Part shown: positions 1 to 10,259 of the stretch, piece after piece | Layout: the number at the start of each line of letters is the position of its first letter | How positions within the stretch are numbered: position 1 is the stretch's first letter | NCBI GenBank assembly: GCA_029817715.1 | Contig: JARUPY010000434.1 | Span: 2,460,001 to 2,524,000 of the forward strand | DNA: 64,000 bases | Source: Melastoma dodecandrum | Lineage: Eukaryota; Streptophyta; Magnoliopsida; Myrtales; Melastomataceae | Direction: 5' to 3' | Translations under genes and position numbers: made by a program | Notes under the pieces: model-generated | Seen by the model: the letters and a program-made list of their open reading frames with translations, nothing else | What the model was told of the DNA's origin: nothing | Databases searched by the model: none

Positions 1-6
1 AACAAT

Positions 7-20
7 TGATATCAGAATGG
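7..20 (+). other. Degenerate tRNA-iMet primer binding site
   Basis: The stretch TGATATCAGAATGG resembles the plant copia PBS TGGTATCAGAGC with two or more substitutions. It lies about 450 bases before the gag start, which is where a PBS belongs. It implies that the 5' LTR ends just left of this window. Confidence 0.5.
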
Positions 21-460
21 GTATCAACGAAAGCTTAGCAGCTTGTTGAGATCCTATAGTAGCTCGTACTTTCTACGTGCTCTATTCCTACTATATAGCT
101 TATACGTGCTCTATTACTGTCACAAATTGGTTTCTTTCTACAGTAGCTTATAGCTCTGCTAGAATCAAATCATTTGTATTAAAACTGGATTCAACAAAAG
201 CTTCAGTGATTAGTTATATCCTATAGAAGGCGTTACCTGCTATACACTTAAAATCGCTACTGTGTTGCTTTTCTTCTGCCGAAACCTTAAGGTTTTTGTG
301 GAATTAAACTCTTTGGTATTTCTGCTCTATTCTATAGAGATTTGATTACCAGCAACGTCATTTTCAGTCTAACAGAAGCTTATGTGCGTTGAGATTTAGT
401 ACAATACCATTAAGGTTATACTGTTCTGCATAGAAGCCTAAACGTTCTGAAAGTTGAAAA

Positions 461-1428
461 ATGAGTGATAATTACTATGTACCGAAACCACATATTGGTA
501 ATCCACCCATGTTTGATGGTAAAAATTTTTCCTATTGGAAAATTCGAATGAGTGCCTTTGTAGATGCAATCGATGATGATTTGTGATCGTTCATAGAAGA
601 CGGTCTACCTCTTTTGCCGATTGAACTACAAACTGGTCCTGATGGTCGTCCTATACAGGAGTGCCTTAGGATCAAATGACTCACTAAAACGGCTAAGTAC
701 TTCATGTTTAGTGCTTTGTCGGAAACTGAATTCGTTAAAGTCTCTACTTGCACTTCGAGCAAAGAAATCTTGGGTAAACTTGTCACCATATATGTTGGGA
801 TTAGATTAGATAAACCAAGGTGAATTTCTTAATTAATAAATATGAGAATTTTACCATGAAAGGAGAAGAATCTATAGAACAAATGTTCCAGAGACATAAC
901 CTCCTAGTAGATGCCTTAACTCATTTAGGCAAACACTATACTAATTCTGAATTAGTAAGAAAGGTTCTACGAATTTTACCCAAATCTTGGGAAGCCAAAA
1001 AAACGGCTATTGAGGAAGCTAAAGATCTTTCTACTCTTCTATTAGATCAGCTAATAACATCCTTAATGTCATATGAAATGGAGAGAACCTCTCAATCTGA
1101 TGTGAAAAGAGCTTCAGTAACCTTCAAAGCATCAAAAGAACCAACAGAAGATTCTAGCAATGAGGCGGAACTCGATTCGGACGATGAACTTGCTATGATT
1201 GCTAAACGCCTTCTGCGGTTCGCCTCCAAAAGATGTTTCAATAAGAGAAATCCGAAACGTGGAAAGCTATCTGATCATAAGATGATCAGATGCTATGAGT
1301 GCAATAGGAAGGGACATTTCAAGTTTGATTGTCCTTTACTTAAGGAGAAGGAAAAACCTTCTATACAAACCAAACCCAAGAAAGCAATGATTGCTTGGGC
1401 AGATATTGAAGATTCTGATGATGAGTAA
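461..1428 (+). pseudogene. Copia gag (nucleocapsid) pseudogene
   Basis: The reading frame opens at ATG 461 with the copia gag signature PPMFDGKNFSYWKIRM, where family members carry a conserved FDG..Y..WK..M block. It stops at TGA 584-586, at a position where relatives have Trp. The frame is broken again around 670 and 800. From 820 to 1428 a 202-codon open stretch holds the gag helical domain (about 838-1080), an acidic linker (about 1145-1190) and a CCHC knuckle CYECNRKGHFKFDC at 1291-1332. The protein would coat element RNA in virus-like particles. The nonsense codons make it non-functional. There is little doubt about family; clade is less sure. Confidence 0.8.
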
Positions 1429-1524
1429 GAACAAGCACTAATGTGCATAACTACTCATACAGAATCACAAAACTCTATAGAAAGTCAATTCTGTTTTCGA
1501 ACAGAAGCTACAGAAAGTGAATGA

Positions 1525-1959
1525 TATCTGGACAGTGGCTGCTCAAGGCACATGACCGGAGATCCATCGAAATTTTCTAAGCTGACTTTACAGAACGGAG
1601 GTTCTCTTAAATTCGGTGACAATAGTAAAGGCTCTGTCATCGGAACATGAACTATTGGAAGTCCTGACTTTATGGATATAGAAGAGGTTCTGTTGGTTAC
1701 AGAACTTAAATATAACCTACTGAGCATTAGCCAGCCTTGTGACAAAGGCTATACTATAACCTTTGATCAAGATAAATGTTTTGGTATCCTAAATAATGAA
1801 GTCCGCTCCATTGGAAATCGAAAAATGAACATCTACACTTTAACACAGGAGAGCTTCTGTGCTACAGAGAGTTGTTTTCTGTCTGTTAAAAATGAAACTA
1901 ATCTTTGGCATAGAAGTTTAGGACATTCCAACCTTCAATTGATATCCAAGCTTGCATGA
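1525..1959 (+). pseudogene. Copia protease and pre-integrase segment, broken
   Basis: The aspartic protease core reads YLDSGCSRHMTGD, with the catalytic Asp codon at 1531-1533. It is preceded by an in-frame TGA (1522-1524) where copia proteases usually have Trp. A further TGA lies near 1648. The frame continues through the LLSISQ block typical of copia PR (about 1720) and into the pre-integrase motif LWHRSLGHSN (about 1903-1932). The frame ends at 1957-1959 in front of a short oligo-A run. Recognised from conserved copia motifs; not translatable as one protein. Confidence 0.75.
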
Positions 1960-1965
1960 AAAAAA

Positions 1966-2655
1966 TTGGTAAAAGGCTTGCCTAATATCAAATTTGGGCA
2001 AAACAACTTCTGTGAAGCTTGTTCACTTGGTAAGCAAACTAAATCATCATTCAAGTCTAAGAATGAGATTTCTACTACTCAGCCCTTGGAACTTCTATAT
2101 ATGGATCTATTTGGTCCGACTAAAGTTCAAAGTATTGGTGGTAGAAGATACTGTCTAGTAGTAGTAGATGTCTACTCTAGATACACATGGGTCAAGTTTT
2201 TCACTCATAAAAGCGATACATTTGAATCTTTCATTAAGCTCGATAAGCAATTACAGAATGAAAATAGATCTTCTGTGAAAGCTATTCGAACGGATCATGG
2301 TACAGAGTTCGAAAACCATGATTTTGCTACCTTCTGTGATGAACATGGTATCGATCACAACTTCTCTGCTCCTTACACTCCTCAACAAAATGGAGTCGCA
2401 GAAAGGAAAAATCGAACCCTTTTAGACATGGCTAGAACCATGAATTGTAAGAGCAATGTTTCACAGAACCTTTGGGCTGAAGCAGTGAATACAGCCTGCT
2501 ATATCTCTAATAGAGTACTACTATGACCTAAATTAGAGAAAACTCCCTAACAACTATACAGGGGGAGAATACCGAATATTTCCTATTTTCATGCCTTTGG
2601 AAGTCCACGTTTTATACTGAGACCTTCTAAGGACAATCTCGGGAAATTTGATGCT
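1966..2655 (+). pseudogene. Copia integrase core, truncated
   Basis: The second half of the HHCC zinc domain (CEACSLGKQ, about 2010-2036) is followed by the rve integrase core. The three catalytic acids are visible: Asp in YMDLFGP (2104-2106), Asp in RTDHGTEF (2293-2295) and Glu in NGVAERKNRT (2401-2403). The 186-codon open frame ends at 2526. The copia sequence is still recognisable to about 2655 (HAFGS block) in another frame and then stops abruptly. RT and RNase H should follow but are missing. The catalytic triad is intact, but the ORF has no proper start and is out of frame with gag. Confidence 0.8.
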
Positions 2656-2714
2656 AAATCAGATGAAAAGAAAGTTGACAGAAGGAAGCACTTGCTACTT
2701 CTAAAGAGACTTGA

Positions 2715-2927
2715 CTTGCTGTTGAGAAGGCTGCAGTTCCACCTGTTCTAACACTGGATCACCCTCGCAAAGGTTCATCCTCCTCCTCACTGCCTAATAT
2801 AATCAAAGATGTGCAGCGACAACTTATTGCACTAACTGAGGAACTTAAGGTCCTCAAGGAGAAGGTTGCTGAGTTGGTCATCATTGTTGCACGTCAAGAT
2901 CAGCTCCTCCGTGACAATCTGCAGTGA
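2715..2927 (+). pseudogene. Short coiled-coil ORF fragment after the pol deletion
   Basis: After an in-frame TGA at 2712-2714 an open stretch of 70 codons ends at TGA 2925-2927. It has a Ser-rich linker followed by a heptad-like Leu/Val-rich helix (LTEELKVLKEKVAELV). This is not copia RT or integrase. Sireviruses carry an extra ORF with predicted coiled coils downstream of pol, and this could be its tail, but I cannot confirm homology. It could also be non-viral sequence joined at the deletion. Confidence 0.35.
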
Positions 2928-3074
2928 TGTGTTCTGTTTACTTTACAGCACCTTAGACCAGATCCTGTAGGATCTTAATGGTCATATTAACATGTATACC
3001 CCATCTTGGGATGAACTATTTTAAATTTCTGCAGTATGATCTTAACTTCTTCCTTCCATTCTTTTTGATATGAC

Positions 3075-3450
3075 AAAAAGGGGAGAGATTTTGGAGAACT
3101 TTGAAAAATAGTAAGTAACAATCAAGGGGGAGCTAACACAGAGATATAGCGTATGCCAATTCTCAAAACCACAAGAATTCTTGTGATATTTAGTGGTATA
3201 GAAGGACAAACCTTCTATGAGGTATATTAACCTTCTATAAGGGTTTGCAAAATTTGAGCACAACTCATTTTTGCTGGGAGCTATGTGCTTACACAGAAGC
3301 TTTTGCACTCTGCAAAAGTAAAAGCATGTTGAAGCTTTTATAAAGAGTCAAACCCTTATCGTCTCTATTTGAGGGGGAGTTTGATACGTCATCTTGTATG
3401 AACATATCTTCTATGGTTGAATGTTTTGTCATCGTCAAAAAGGGGGAGAT
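3075..3450 (+). promoter_or_regulatory. Multiple polypurine tracts before the 3' LTR
   Basis: Purine runs with the core AAGGGGGAG or a close variant occur at 3075-3087, 3124-3132, 3371-3380 and 3437-3450. The last one directly abuts the LTR start at 3451 and would be the functional plus-strand primer. Repeated PPT-like motifs upstream of the 3' LTR are a known trait of Sirevirus elements. Confidence 0.6.
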
Positions 3451-5389
3451 TGTTTGTAAGATTTTGATGATGAGTCAAACAGCAGGTTTGACCTGCTATG
3501 ACTTTACATAAGCTGTAACTCCTGTAACTTAGATATGCTTCGTAATAAAGGAAGAATATCACGATAATATTTTCTACTTCCCCAATGATCATTTTAGAAT
3601 CAAATGGTGTGATTAGAAAATATTTTCCATAAATAGATATTTCAAATATTAATTATTGATTATCTTAGTCATTTTTTATTTATAAGTAATACTCTATAAC
3701 CCAAATGAAAAGAGTCTGTACATATCTTATCTTAGTTATTTTATTAATTCAAAAAGGGAATATTCTTAGGAATATTATTTGAATTAATATTAAATAGTTA
3801 TCTGATAAAAAAAATGTTTGAAAGTCAAAAATAAAATATTTCCTAATCACTGAAATTATTTTGTTATTTTTGAGAACTTCTATCTAACCTTCTATAAAAG
3901 ATTAGGTTATTTAGAAACCACTCTCAAACAATGTTTAGAGATAAATTTCGTCCAGATATAATGAAAATCTTATCTGAAATGAATTATGTCAATTTGGAAA
4001 TAATTGATTGATTATTTCCATGTACTGAAGGTTGATTCGCTGTGCTGGCCAAATCTTCTATAGTGTTATATCTCGGGGTTAAAACATCCACTTAATACAA
4101 AATTATTTTTGGATAGTCCCCAACTGATAAATACACAAGTCCATGATCAGATTTCTCAGGTTGGAAATAACATATTTTTTCTTCCCAACTATAGAAAGTT
4201 GCTGATCAAATCTGGCTCCAATCTTTTGTAAGGTGATATCTTGTGATTGGATAGTCTGATTGATGTGAAATCAATCAGAGATTGTTCCCAAATGTTTATA
4301 CACTATGGGAATGAATCTGGTCATAATTTATTCTTAGAATAATAAATTTTCTTAATAATAGAATGTCTAAACTGCTATATAAGAGAGAAAACACAAAACT
4401 AAAAAAGAAGATTTTGAGCTTGGTAAGTCTTGACATTTGGCAACGTTAGTGGTTGTTTAACGTGTGTGTGAGTGTGCAGGACAGATTCTCCAGGCGAGCG
4501 TTCTCGCAGGAGGTGACAACAGCGGGTTGAGAGTGGGGAAGCCTCTCCGGTGTCGTCGTTGCGTAGAGATCTGAGGGACTCGACCGGATCTTTATCCGTG
4601 ACGTCGGACTGCATGCACCAGGGCCTACGGAGACGGTTCTTTGGTTGGCGAGTCGGCGTACAGAGTTGGTCAGAGGGAAGGAGTCTGTAGTAGGCGTTCG
4701 GTGGTGAAGGACCTCCAACCTTCTGTAGTTGGTTATTTTGATGTCTGTGAGCTTGCAGCAGGTGTGCATTGTTGAAGCCACTCCGTAGGCATCGTTGGAT
4801 GTGAATCCGAAGGACTTGGCCGGGAAAGCTGTCAGTAACGCCAGGTGGGCGTACCGCAGGTCCAAGAGAAGGTTTCTGCCCCATGCGTAAGTGGTGAGGG
4901 ACTGCAGCCTCCTGTAGACGGTTATCTTTATTTGTTTTGTAGATTATATCAAAAACACAAAAAGAGAAGCTTATCAGAGACGTCCAAACACTTGGAGAAA
5001 GTGTCATTGAATCTGTTCGCCGATCCACAGAAGCGACAGTCCGCTACAGCGTCACAGAAGGCTGAAGCTTCCAGCCAAGGTTTTGTGCTCACACAAGTCT
5101 GGTTGATTTCCATGTGATTCAACTATAGACTCATCTTAAACTAAGCAAGAGTGTTTCTTGGACTGGTTAAGCTATTCTAGCCACCCCGTGGTTAAAGAAA
5201 CTATTTTCTTATACCACAGAAGGTTCAACCTTCTACACTGTAATCACTATTTCAAAGTATTAGTGAAAACGACCGAAAGTGGACGTAGGTGCAATTACCG
5301 AACCACTATAAAATCCTTTGTGTTCTTCGAATTTATTTTAAAGTCCATTTCACAAGTTCTGTGTTACAGTAACTTGCTTCCGCTGTAAA
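3451..5389 (+). repeat. 3' LTR of the Sirevirus-like element (about 1.9 kb)
   Basis: The LTR starts with TG right after a polypurine tract at 3450. It contains a TATA box at 4376-4383, followed by a more GC-rich transcribed region (4440-5110) that yields chance ORFs on both strands. The 3' edge is not certain; sequence of the next copia element appears from about 5390, so the LTR ends at or shortly before that. The matching 5' LTR lies outside the window, so the ends cannot be aligned. Confidence 0.55.
4376..4383 (+). promoter_or_regulatory. LTR TATA box
   Basis: TATATAAG sits about 925 bases into the LTR and just upstream of the GC-richer putative R region. It is the best core promoter candidate for this element. 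Confidence 0.5.
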
Positions 5390-6281
5390 AATGATAAAAT
5401 AGAGTTCTCCCAATTTGATATACCTGACTTTCTTGATGAATTGACAAAAATAGTCAATTCAACAAGACTGGGAAGAATAAATGTTATCGCCGCGGCATGA
5501 AGGGCCACTAGTCACGTACCCGTCGTAAGCCAAAACATTTGACCGATCTCTATCAAGAGTCACTAAAAGGAAAAAGGGCAACCGAGACGAACTTCGTTTC
5601 CGATGAAGGAAAAGTGGCTTCCGGTGATATGATAAAAAAGATCTTGGCTTTGATGATTTTCTCCCAATTTGATATACCTCACTTTCTTGTCGAGCAAGAA
5701 AATAATAATAATGTTATTTAATTTTACTTCTCTTGATATATTTATTTATTTTTAAACGAAATTTTATGATTACCTAATTATACGTTATGTTGTGCAAATT
5801 AAACTAAAAAAACATTAAAATTGTATAATCTAAGTGTAATACTTTGGATTTTTTTTATTATTATTGTTGTTTTTATTTTCTTTTGTGCTCTTGTATATCA
5901 TTAAAAATTAATATTTTATTTATGAAGAAAATGGACGTTCCCGGAAGCGAATTCTCGAGCAATGAAAATTGCGACTGTCTCATAGATAGCGCATCGACAT
6001 ATACTATTTCCAAAAGCAAGAAATTCTTTTTCACCCATGATCTTTAGAAAAGTGATGATATTGATGTTCAACAGATACGTTCATTAGAAAATCTAGTAGA
6101 TTTATTCACAAAGACTTTGCCTACAATGATTATTGAAAGGCTGGTGCACAAAACTGGAATGCACAAACTTAGAGATTTAAAGTAATCTTACTGCGTAAAC
6201 ATACTGTACTCTTTTTTCCTTTACCATGGTTTTTTTTGCTGCAGGGTTTTCCCGAAAATCTTTTTAACGATGCAGAATCGG
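5390..6281 (+). repeat. Tandem copia unit 1 (left-truncated)
   Basis: A scrap of the gag tail (about 5400-5440) precedes the CCHC region, so an earlier partial unit may be fused here. The knuckle at 5482 on is damaged: its second Cys codon is CGC (Arg), and a TAG replaces Trp. A 60-codon frame at 5539-5721 holds the gag tail. The protease remnant is at about 5930-6047 and the pol C-terminus at 6080-6183. The unit ends at the GAATCGG junction, 6275-6281. Confidence 0.7.
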
Positions 6282-7125
6282 AAATGGACGTGGACGTGAT
6301 TATGGTCGAGGACGTAGTGGTGGTCGGTATTATTGTTGTAACAATCGTCCCCAACATGTGGAAAAGGGGAAGAGTGACAAAGTGATGCATGACGACAAAA
6401 ATAGTCAATTCAACAAGACTGTGGAGAATAAATGTTATCGTTGCGGCATGAAGGGCCACTGGTCATGTACCTGTTGTAAGGAAAACAGTTGACTGATCTC
6501 TATCAAGAGTCACTAAAAGGAAAAAGGGCAATCGAGACGAACTTCAATTCCGATGAAGGAAAAGTGGCTTCCAGTGATATGATAAAAAAGATCTTGTATG
6601 TGATGATTTCTCCCAATTTGATATACCTCACTTTCTTGTCGAGCATGAAAATAATAATAATGTTATTTAATTGTATTTCTCATGATATATTTGCTTATTT
6701 TTAAACGAAATTTTATGATTACCTAATTATACGTTATGTTGTGCAAATTAAACTAAAAAAAATTAAAATTGTATAATCTAAGCGTAACATTTTGGATTCT
6801 TTTTATTATTGTTGTTGTTTTTATTTTCTTATGTGCTCATCGACACATACTATTTCGAAAAGCGAGAAATTCTTTTTCACCCATGATCTCTAGAAAAGTG
6901 GTGATATTGATGTTTAACAAATACGTTCATTAGAAAATCTAGCAGATTTATTCACATAGGCTTTGCCTACAATAATTTCTGAAAGGCTGGTGCATAAAAT
7001 TGGAATGTGCAAACTTAGAAATTTAAAGTAATCTTACTAAGTAAAGATAATATACTCTTTTTTCCTTTACCATGTTTTTTCCCCACAGGGATTTCCTAAA
7101 AATCTTTTTAACGAGGCAGAATCGG
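6282..7125 (+). repeat. Tandem copia unit 2 (844 bp)
   Basis: Begins right after the GAATCGG junction with the gag Arg/Gly tract. The CCHC knuckle CYRCGMKGHWSCTC at 6433-6474 is complete. The segment between the AT-rich spacer and the protease remnant found in unit 1 is missing (join near 6838), which explains the shorter length. The pol C-terminus is at about 6905-7027. The unit ends at 7119-7125. Confidence 0.75.
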
Positions 7126-8031
7126 AAATGGACGTGGACGTGGTTATGGTCGAGGAAGTGGTGGTGGTCGGTATTATTATCGTAACAATCGTCCCCAATA
7201 TGTGGAAAAGGGGAAGAGTGACAAAGTGATGCATGACGACAAAAATTGTCAATTCAACAAGACTGTGGAGAATAAATGTTATCGTTGCGGCATGAAGGGC
7301 CACTGGTCACGTGTCGTAAGCCAAAATATTTGACCAATCTCTATCAAGAGTCACTAAATGGCAAAAAGGCAATCGAGACGAACTTTGTTCCGATGAAGGA
7401 AAGGTGGCTTCCGGTGATATGATAAAAAAGAATTTGGCTTTGATGATTTCTCGCAATTTGATATACCTAAGTTTCTTGTCAAGCATGAAACTAATAATAA
7501 TGTTATTTAATTTTATTTCTCTTGATATATTTGCTTATTTTTAAACGAAATTTTATGATTACCTAATTATTCGTTATGTTGTGCAAATTAAACTAAAAAA
7601 AATTAAAATTGTATAATCTAAGAGTATTATTTTGGATTCTTTTTATTATTGTTGTTGTTTTTATTTTCTTATGTGCTTTTGTATATCTGTATATCATTAA
7701 AAATTAACATTTTATTTATGAAGAAAATGGAGGTTCCCGGAAGCGAATTCTCGACCAATGAAAATTGCGACTGTCTCGTAGGGAGCGCATCGACACATAC
7801 TATGTGGTGATATTGACGTTGAACAAATACGTTCGTTAGAAAATCTAGCAGATTTATTCACAAAGGCTTTGCCTACAATAATTTTTGAAAGGCTGGTGCA
7901 TAAAATTAGAATGTGCGAACCTGGAGATTTAAAGTAATCTTACTAAGTAAACTTATTGTACTCTTTTTTCTGTTACCATAGTTTTTTCCCATAGGGTTTT
8001 CCTACAAAGCTTTTTAACGAGGCAGAATCGG
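7126..8031 (+). repeat. Tandem copia unit 3 (906 bp)
   Basis: Same order as unit 2. The knuckle starting at 7278 lost its last Cys through a small deletion. The start of the protease remnant (7715-7803) is retained, but the following segment present in units 1 and 2 is missing. The GAATCGG motif at 8025-8031 is here followed by the genuine element end (polypurine tract and LTR) rather than by another gag. Confidence 0.75.
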
Positions 8032-8040
8032 AATGGATAT

Positions 8041-8053
8041 TCAAGGGGGAGTA
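8041..8053 (+). promoter_or_regulatory. Polypurine tract
   Basis: TCAAGGGGGAGTA directly precedes the LTR start TGTAAACATAG at 8055. The form matches copia PPTs. Confidence 0.7.
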
Positions 8054-8054
8054 T

Positions 8055-8259
8055 TGTAAACATAGTGTAAATGCCCATTTATTTTAATCATTTATTATTC
8101 ATTCGGTTACAATTCGTTAGATTCTTTATGTTGTAAAATCTCTATAAATAGATGGGATATCTATTGTATACGTTAGAAATCAATAAGAAATTCTCCCCCC
8201 TCTCCACATTGTATTCTCGCTTTTTCCTTCTTCCTTTTTCCGTTCTTTGTTTTATAACA
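8055..8259 (+). repeat. Short 3' LTR of the non-autonomous copia
   Basis: The LTR runs from TGTAAAC to about ATAACA, roughly 205 bp, a usual length for short copia LTRs. It includes a TATA box (TATAAATA, 8143-8150) and a pyrimidine-rich 3' part. No 5' partner is visible upstream in the window. Confidence 0.65.
8143..8150 (+). promoter_or_regulatory. LTR TATA box
   Basis: TATAAATA is located 88 bases into the LTR, with the expected spacing to a transcription start within the LTR. Confidence 0.55.
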
Positions 8260-9181
8260 TCAACAATTTTTTTCAAAAATGTTAAAAGTCTCCAATGAAT
8301 GCATAATTTTTTTCCTTCTTTAAAAAAAAAAAAAAACTGTGTCAATCCAACTGACGAATGGAATCATGCCGTCGCTCGCCTAATATATTGGAAATTCTGG
8401 TTTCAAAATGAGGAAAACATTATTGTGGCATAGTTTGTGTGTTTGTGTTTCGGGAAAGATTTTGAAAGTGGAACGGAATGATGACGCCAATTACTTTTGT
8501 TTGATTCAATAAAGCGGTCGAAATGAAATAAGCATGTCGTTTATTTCTATGATCATTTACCAAATATAAGATTTGTTTAAAGACTTCATGGGAATAATTC
8601 ATTCTTAATATCTAATGCCTTCAATTATTCGGGAATGCTCATTATGAGAAAGCTGTTTTTAGAGTTAAAAGTATTTTCTGAAAATACCTTTTTCCGCTTA
8701 TTTTTTTTTAAAAAGAAACACCCAGATGTATATAAAGGAGCCAATCACATCGTTTATTTAATTTAAGAGTGAACGTGTGAGATTTAAAAGAATTTGGATA
8801 TAATTAAAACTTTGAACCCTCCATTCGCACAAGGTGAAGACAAAAATGTTTTTCTAAAACAATAAAAGTAGTTGAACTTACTTCATAATCTTAAAATGGA
8901 GAATATCGTGGTTTTAATTAACATTTTTATTTTCCAATAAAAGTTAAAATGTTCTATTGCTTATGACAAAAGATTCAGAACTTCACGTACAAAAAGTAAT
9001 ATATGCTTTGGAAGTATTTATTTAAAAAATAAATTAAAAGAAAAAGAGTAGAGACGACATGAACATAGTGGGTGAAATGCGTTACTTTGATAATAACAAA
9101 AACAATAAAGAAAACGAGCCTTGTGATTTTCGCCCCGAAGGACAAGACAAATTAATGCTCTTTGTACATATATGGCTTCTC

Positions 9182-9212
<31 letters not shown>

Positions 9213-9638
9213 TGTCAATTCACCCGAATTAATAAAGTAATGCAAATTTACTTAAGTAGAATGTATTTTTAGTGAACATTAATTGATTAAAATAACTTCG
9301 ACTTTTAAAAAATTAAGACGTAAAGTTTATTTTAAGACTTAAACATTTTCAAAATCTAATTAATTTGAAAAAAAAAAGAAAACATTTTACTTTCAAATAT
9401 GCAACTTTGGTAAAAAGGGGGCTCCTGTTCTTTTGAAATAATAAATATAACGGAAGGCCAAGTCAACGCACCAATTCCAAAAGACTCGTCTCCAACGATG
9501 ACTTTTGTCCCAAGCTCAAGTGGCCATCCAAACACAAAAAGACATGAGACTACATTTCCCATGTTGTTAAAACCCACCCCGACCCAAAAGTCCCAATCCC
9601 TATCTTGATCGGATCCTCCATTGCCCCCTAACTTACTC
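8260..9638. other. AT-rich intergenic region with a TTAT microsatellite
   Basis: No gene or element protein is recognisable. It includes an oligo-A run at about 8322-8335 and a (TTAT)n microsatellite at 9182-9213. A minus-strand open stretch at 9356-9682 overlaps the start of the following gene and looks like chance. The last 200 bases should hold the promoter and 5' UTR of the small gene at 9639; I see no clear TATA box. Confidence 0.6.
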
Positions 9639-10031
9639 ATGTCGACGGTATACCACTGCAAGGAGTGCAACGCCGACCTCAACCTCCACTCCGACTTCCT
9701 CTTCCCTCCCGACTTTTACTTCGAGGCTGGCAACAAGGGCACCACTTCCTTCTCCGCCATTGACCCCTCACGTTTTCGGTTCGAGAAGGAGGACAAGATT
9801 GCCCCCTTCTTTGAGACACTCAACTACTGGGGCATCCAGCGTAAGAGGACCAAGATTGTTTGTGCTTCCTGTGGTCTTCTCCTCGGGCATATCTACGATG
9901 ATGGTCCCCCTGCACTTCAAGGGACAGGGCAGATGCACATGGGACCGAGCCAGGTGCTGCCGAGGGCGCCCAGGTACAGGTTCAAGGACAAGGCCCTCAC
10001 CCTCTCCACCTCCTACAATCCCCGCTTCTGA
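9639..10031 (+). CDS. Uncharacterised plant protein of the At4g08330-like family (130 aa)
   Basis: An intact single-exon ORF of 130 codons runs from ATG 9639 to TGA 10029-10031. The protein has a CKEC pair near residues 8-11 and a CASC pair near residues 74-77. This looks like a four-Cys zinc-ribbon or MSS4-like fold, as in the small plant family annotated as At4g08330-like. Shared features from memory are the N-terminal Cys pair followed by LNL, a YWGI/YSWG block and the RTKxxCxxC block. The molecular function is not established. I chose ATG 9639 because it is the first ATG and begins just before the conserved VYHC. The coding sequence is about 55-60 percent GC in AT-rich surroundings, as expected of a real exon. 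No transit peptide is obvious in this start. Confidence 0.8.
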   Translation: MSTVYHCKECNADLNLHSDFLFPPDFYFEAGNKGTTSFSAIDPSRFRFEKEDKIAPFFETLNYWGIQRKRTKIVCASCGLLLGHIYDDGPPALQGTGQMHMGPSQVLPRAPRYRFKDKALTLSTSYNPRF

Positions 10032-10259
10032 TATTCGATAGGTTTCTTGCTCCCCCCGGCACCTATCCTCTCTTGTCGCTGCTCTTATATTTTATTTTGG
10101 TCTTTTCCTTTCTCTTTTGTTCCTTAAACAATATATGCTTCAGTAATATCTGGTAACGCACCGCATGATTCGATTATGTATTTCGATCATACTCGTCAAT
10201 CTTTTATAAGAAGCAAAAGTTCTTATTGAAATACTTACATACAGGGATTCATGAATGTA
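10032..10259 (+). other. Presumed 3' UTR and flank of the small gene
   Basis: Pyrimidine-rich then AT-rich sequence follows the stop codon. No canonical AATAAA is obvious. Nothing else is recognisable. Confidence 0.4.

Larger units (their letters stand above)
1..5389 (+). mobile_element. Sirevirus-like Ty1/copia retrotransposon remnant, 5' LTR outside the window
   Basis: From left to right I can read a decayed primer binding site, gag with a CCHC knuckle, an aspartic protease core, the pre-integrase zinc domain and integrase, a short coiled-coil ORF, several polypurine tracts and one long 3' LTR. The order gag-PR-IN is that of Ty1/copia. No reverse transcriptase or RNase H is present between integrase (ends about 2655) and the coiled-coil ORF (2715), so most of pol is deleted. 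Multiple polypurine tracts before the LTR and a TGTT-type LTR start followed by a TTGATGATGA motif recall sireviruses. The right edge is approximate because the next element starts without a clear boundary. Confidence 0.75.
5390..8054 (+). mobile_element. Non-autonomous copia internal region, tandemly repeated
   Basis: This region contains about three head-to-tail copies of the same shortened copia internal domain, ending in one PPT and one short LTR. Each unit encodes, in order, a gag RGG-type basic tract, a CCHC knuckle, a gag tail with a LYQESLKGK block, an AT-rich spacer, a protease remnant (CDCLIDSAS), and the extreme C-terminus of pol (ENL-DLFTK-LP block). Nearly all of integrase, RT and RNase H is absent from every unit. 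At each internal junction the copia 3' untranslated sequence TTTTTAACGA-GCAGAATCGG runs straight into the gag RGG tract of the next unit. Normal LTR elements have no such internal tandem structure. Confidence 0.75.

Noticed and set aside
4399..5028. Overlapping long ORFs on the minus strand (209 and 139 codons)
   Set aside because: They lie in the GC-rich transcribed part of the Sirevirus-like LTR, in several frames at once, with no domain.
6169..7303. Minus-strand ORFs starting MALHAATITFILHS
   Set aside because: They are the antisense of the copia gag RGG-CCHC region and recur only because the unit is tandemly repeated.
9356..9682. 108-codon minus-strand ORF
   Set aside because: Overlaps the 5' end and promoter of the small gene on the opposite strand; low-complexity start and no domain.
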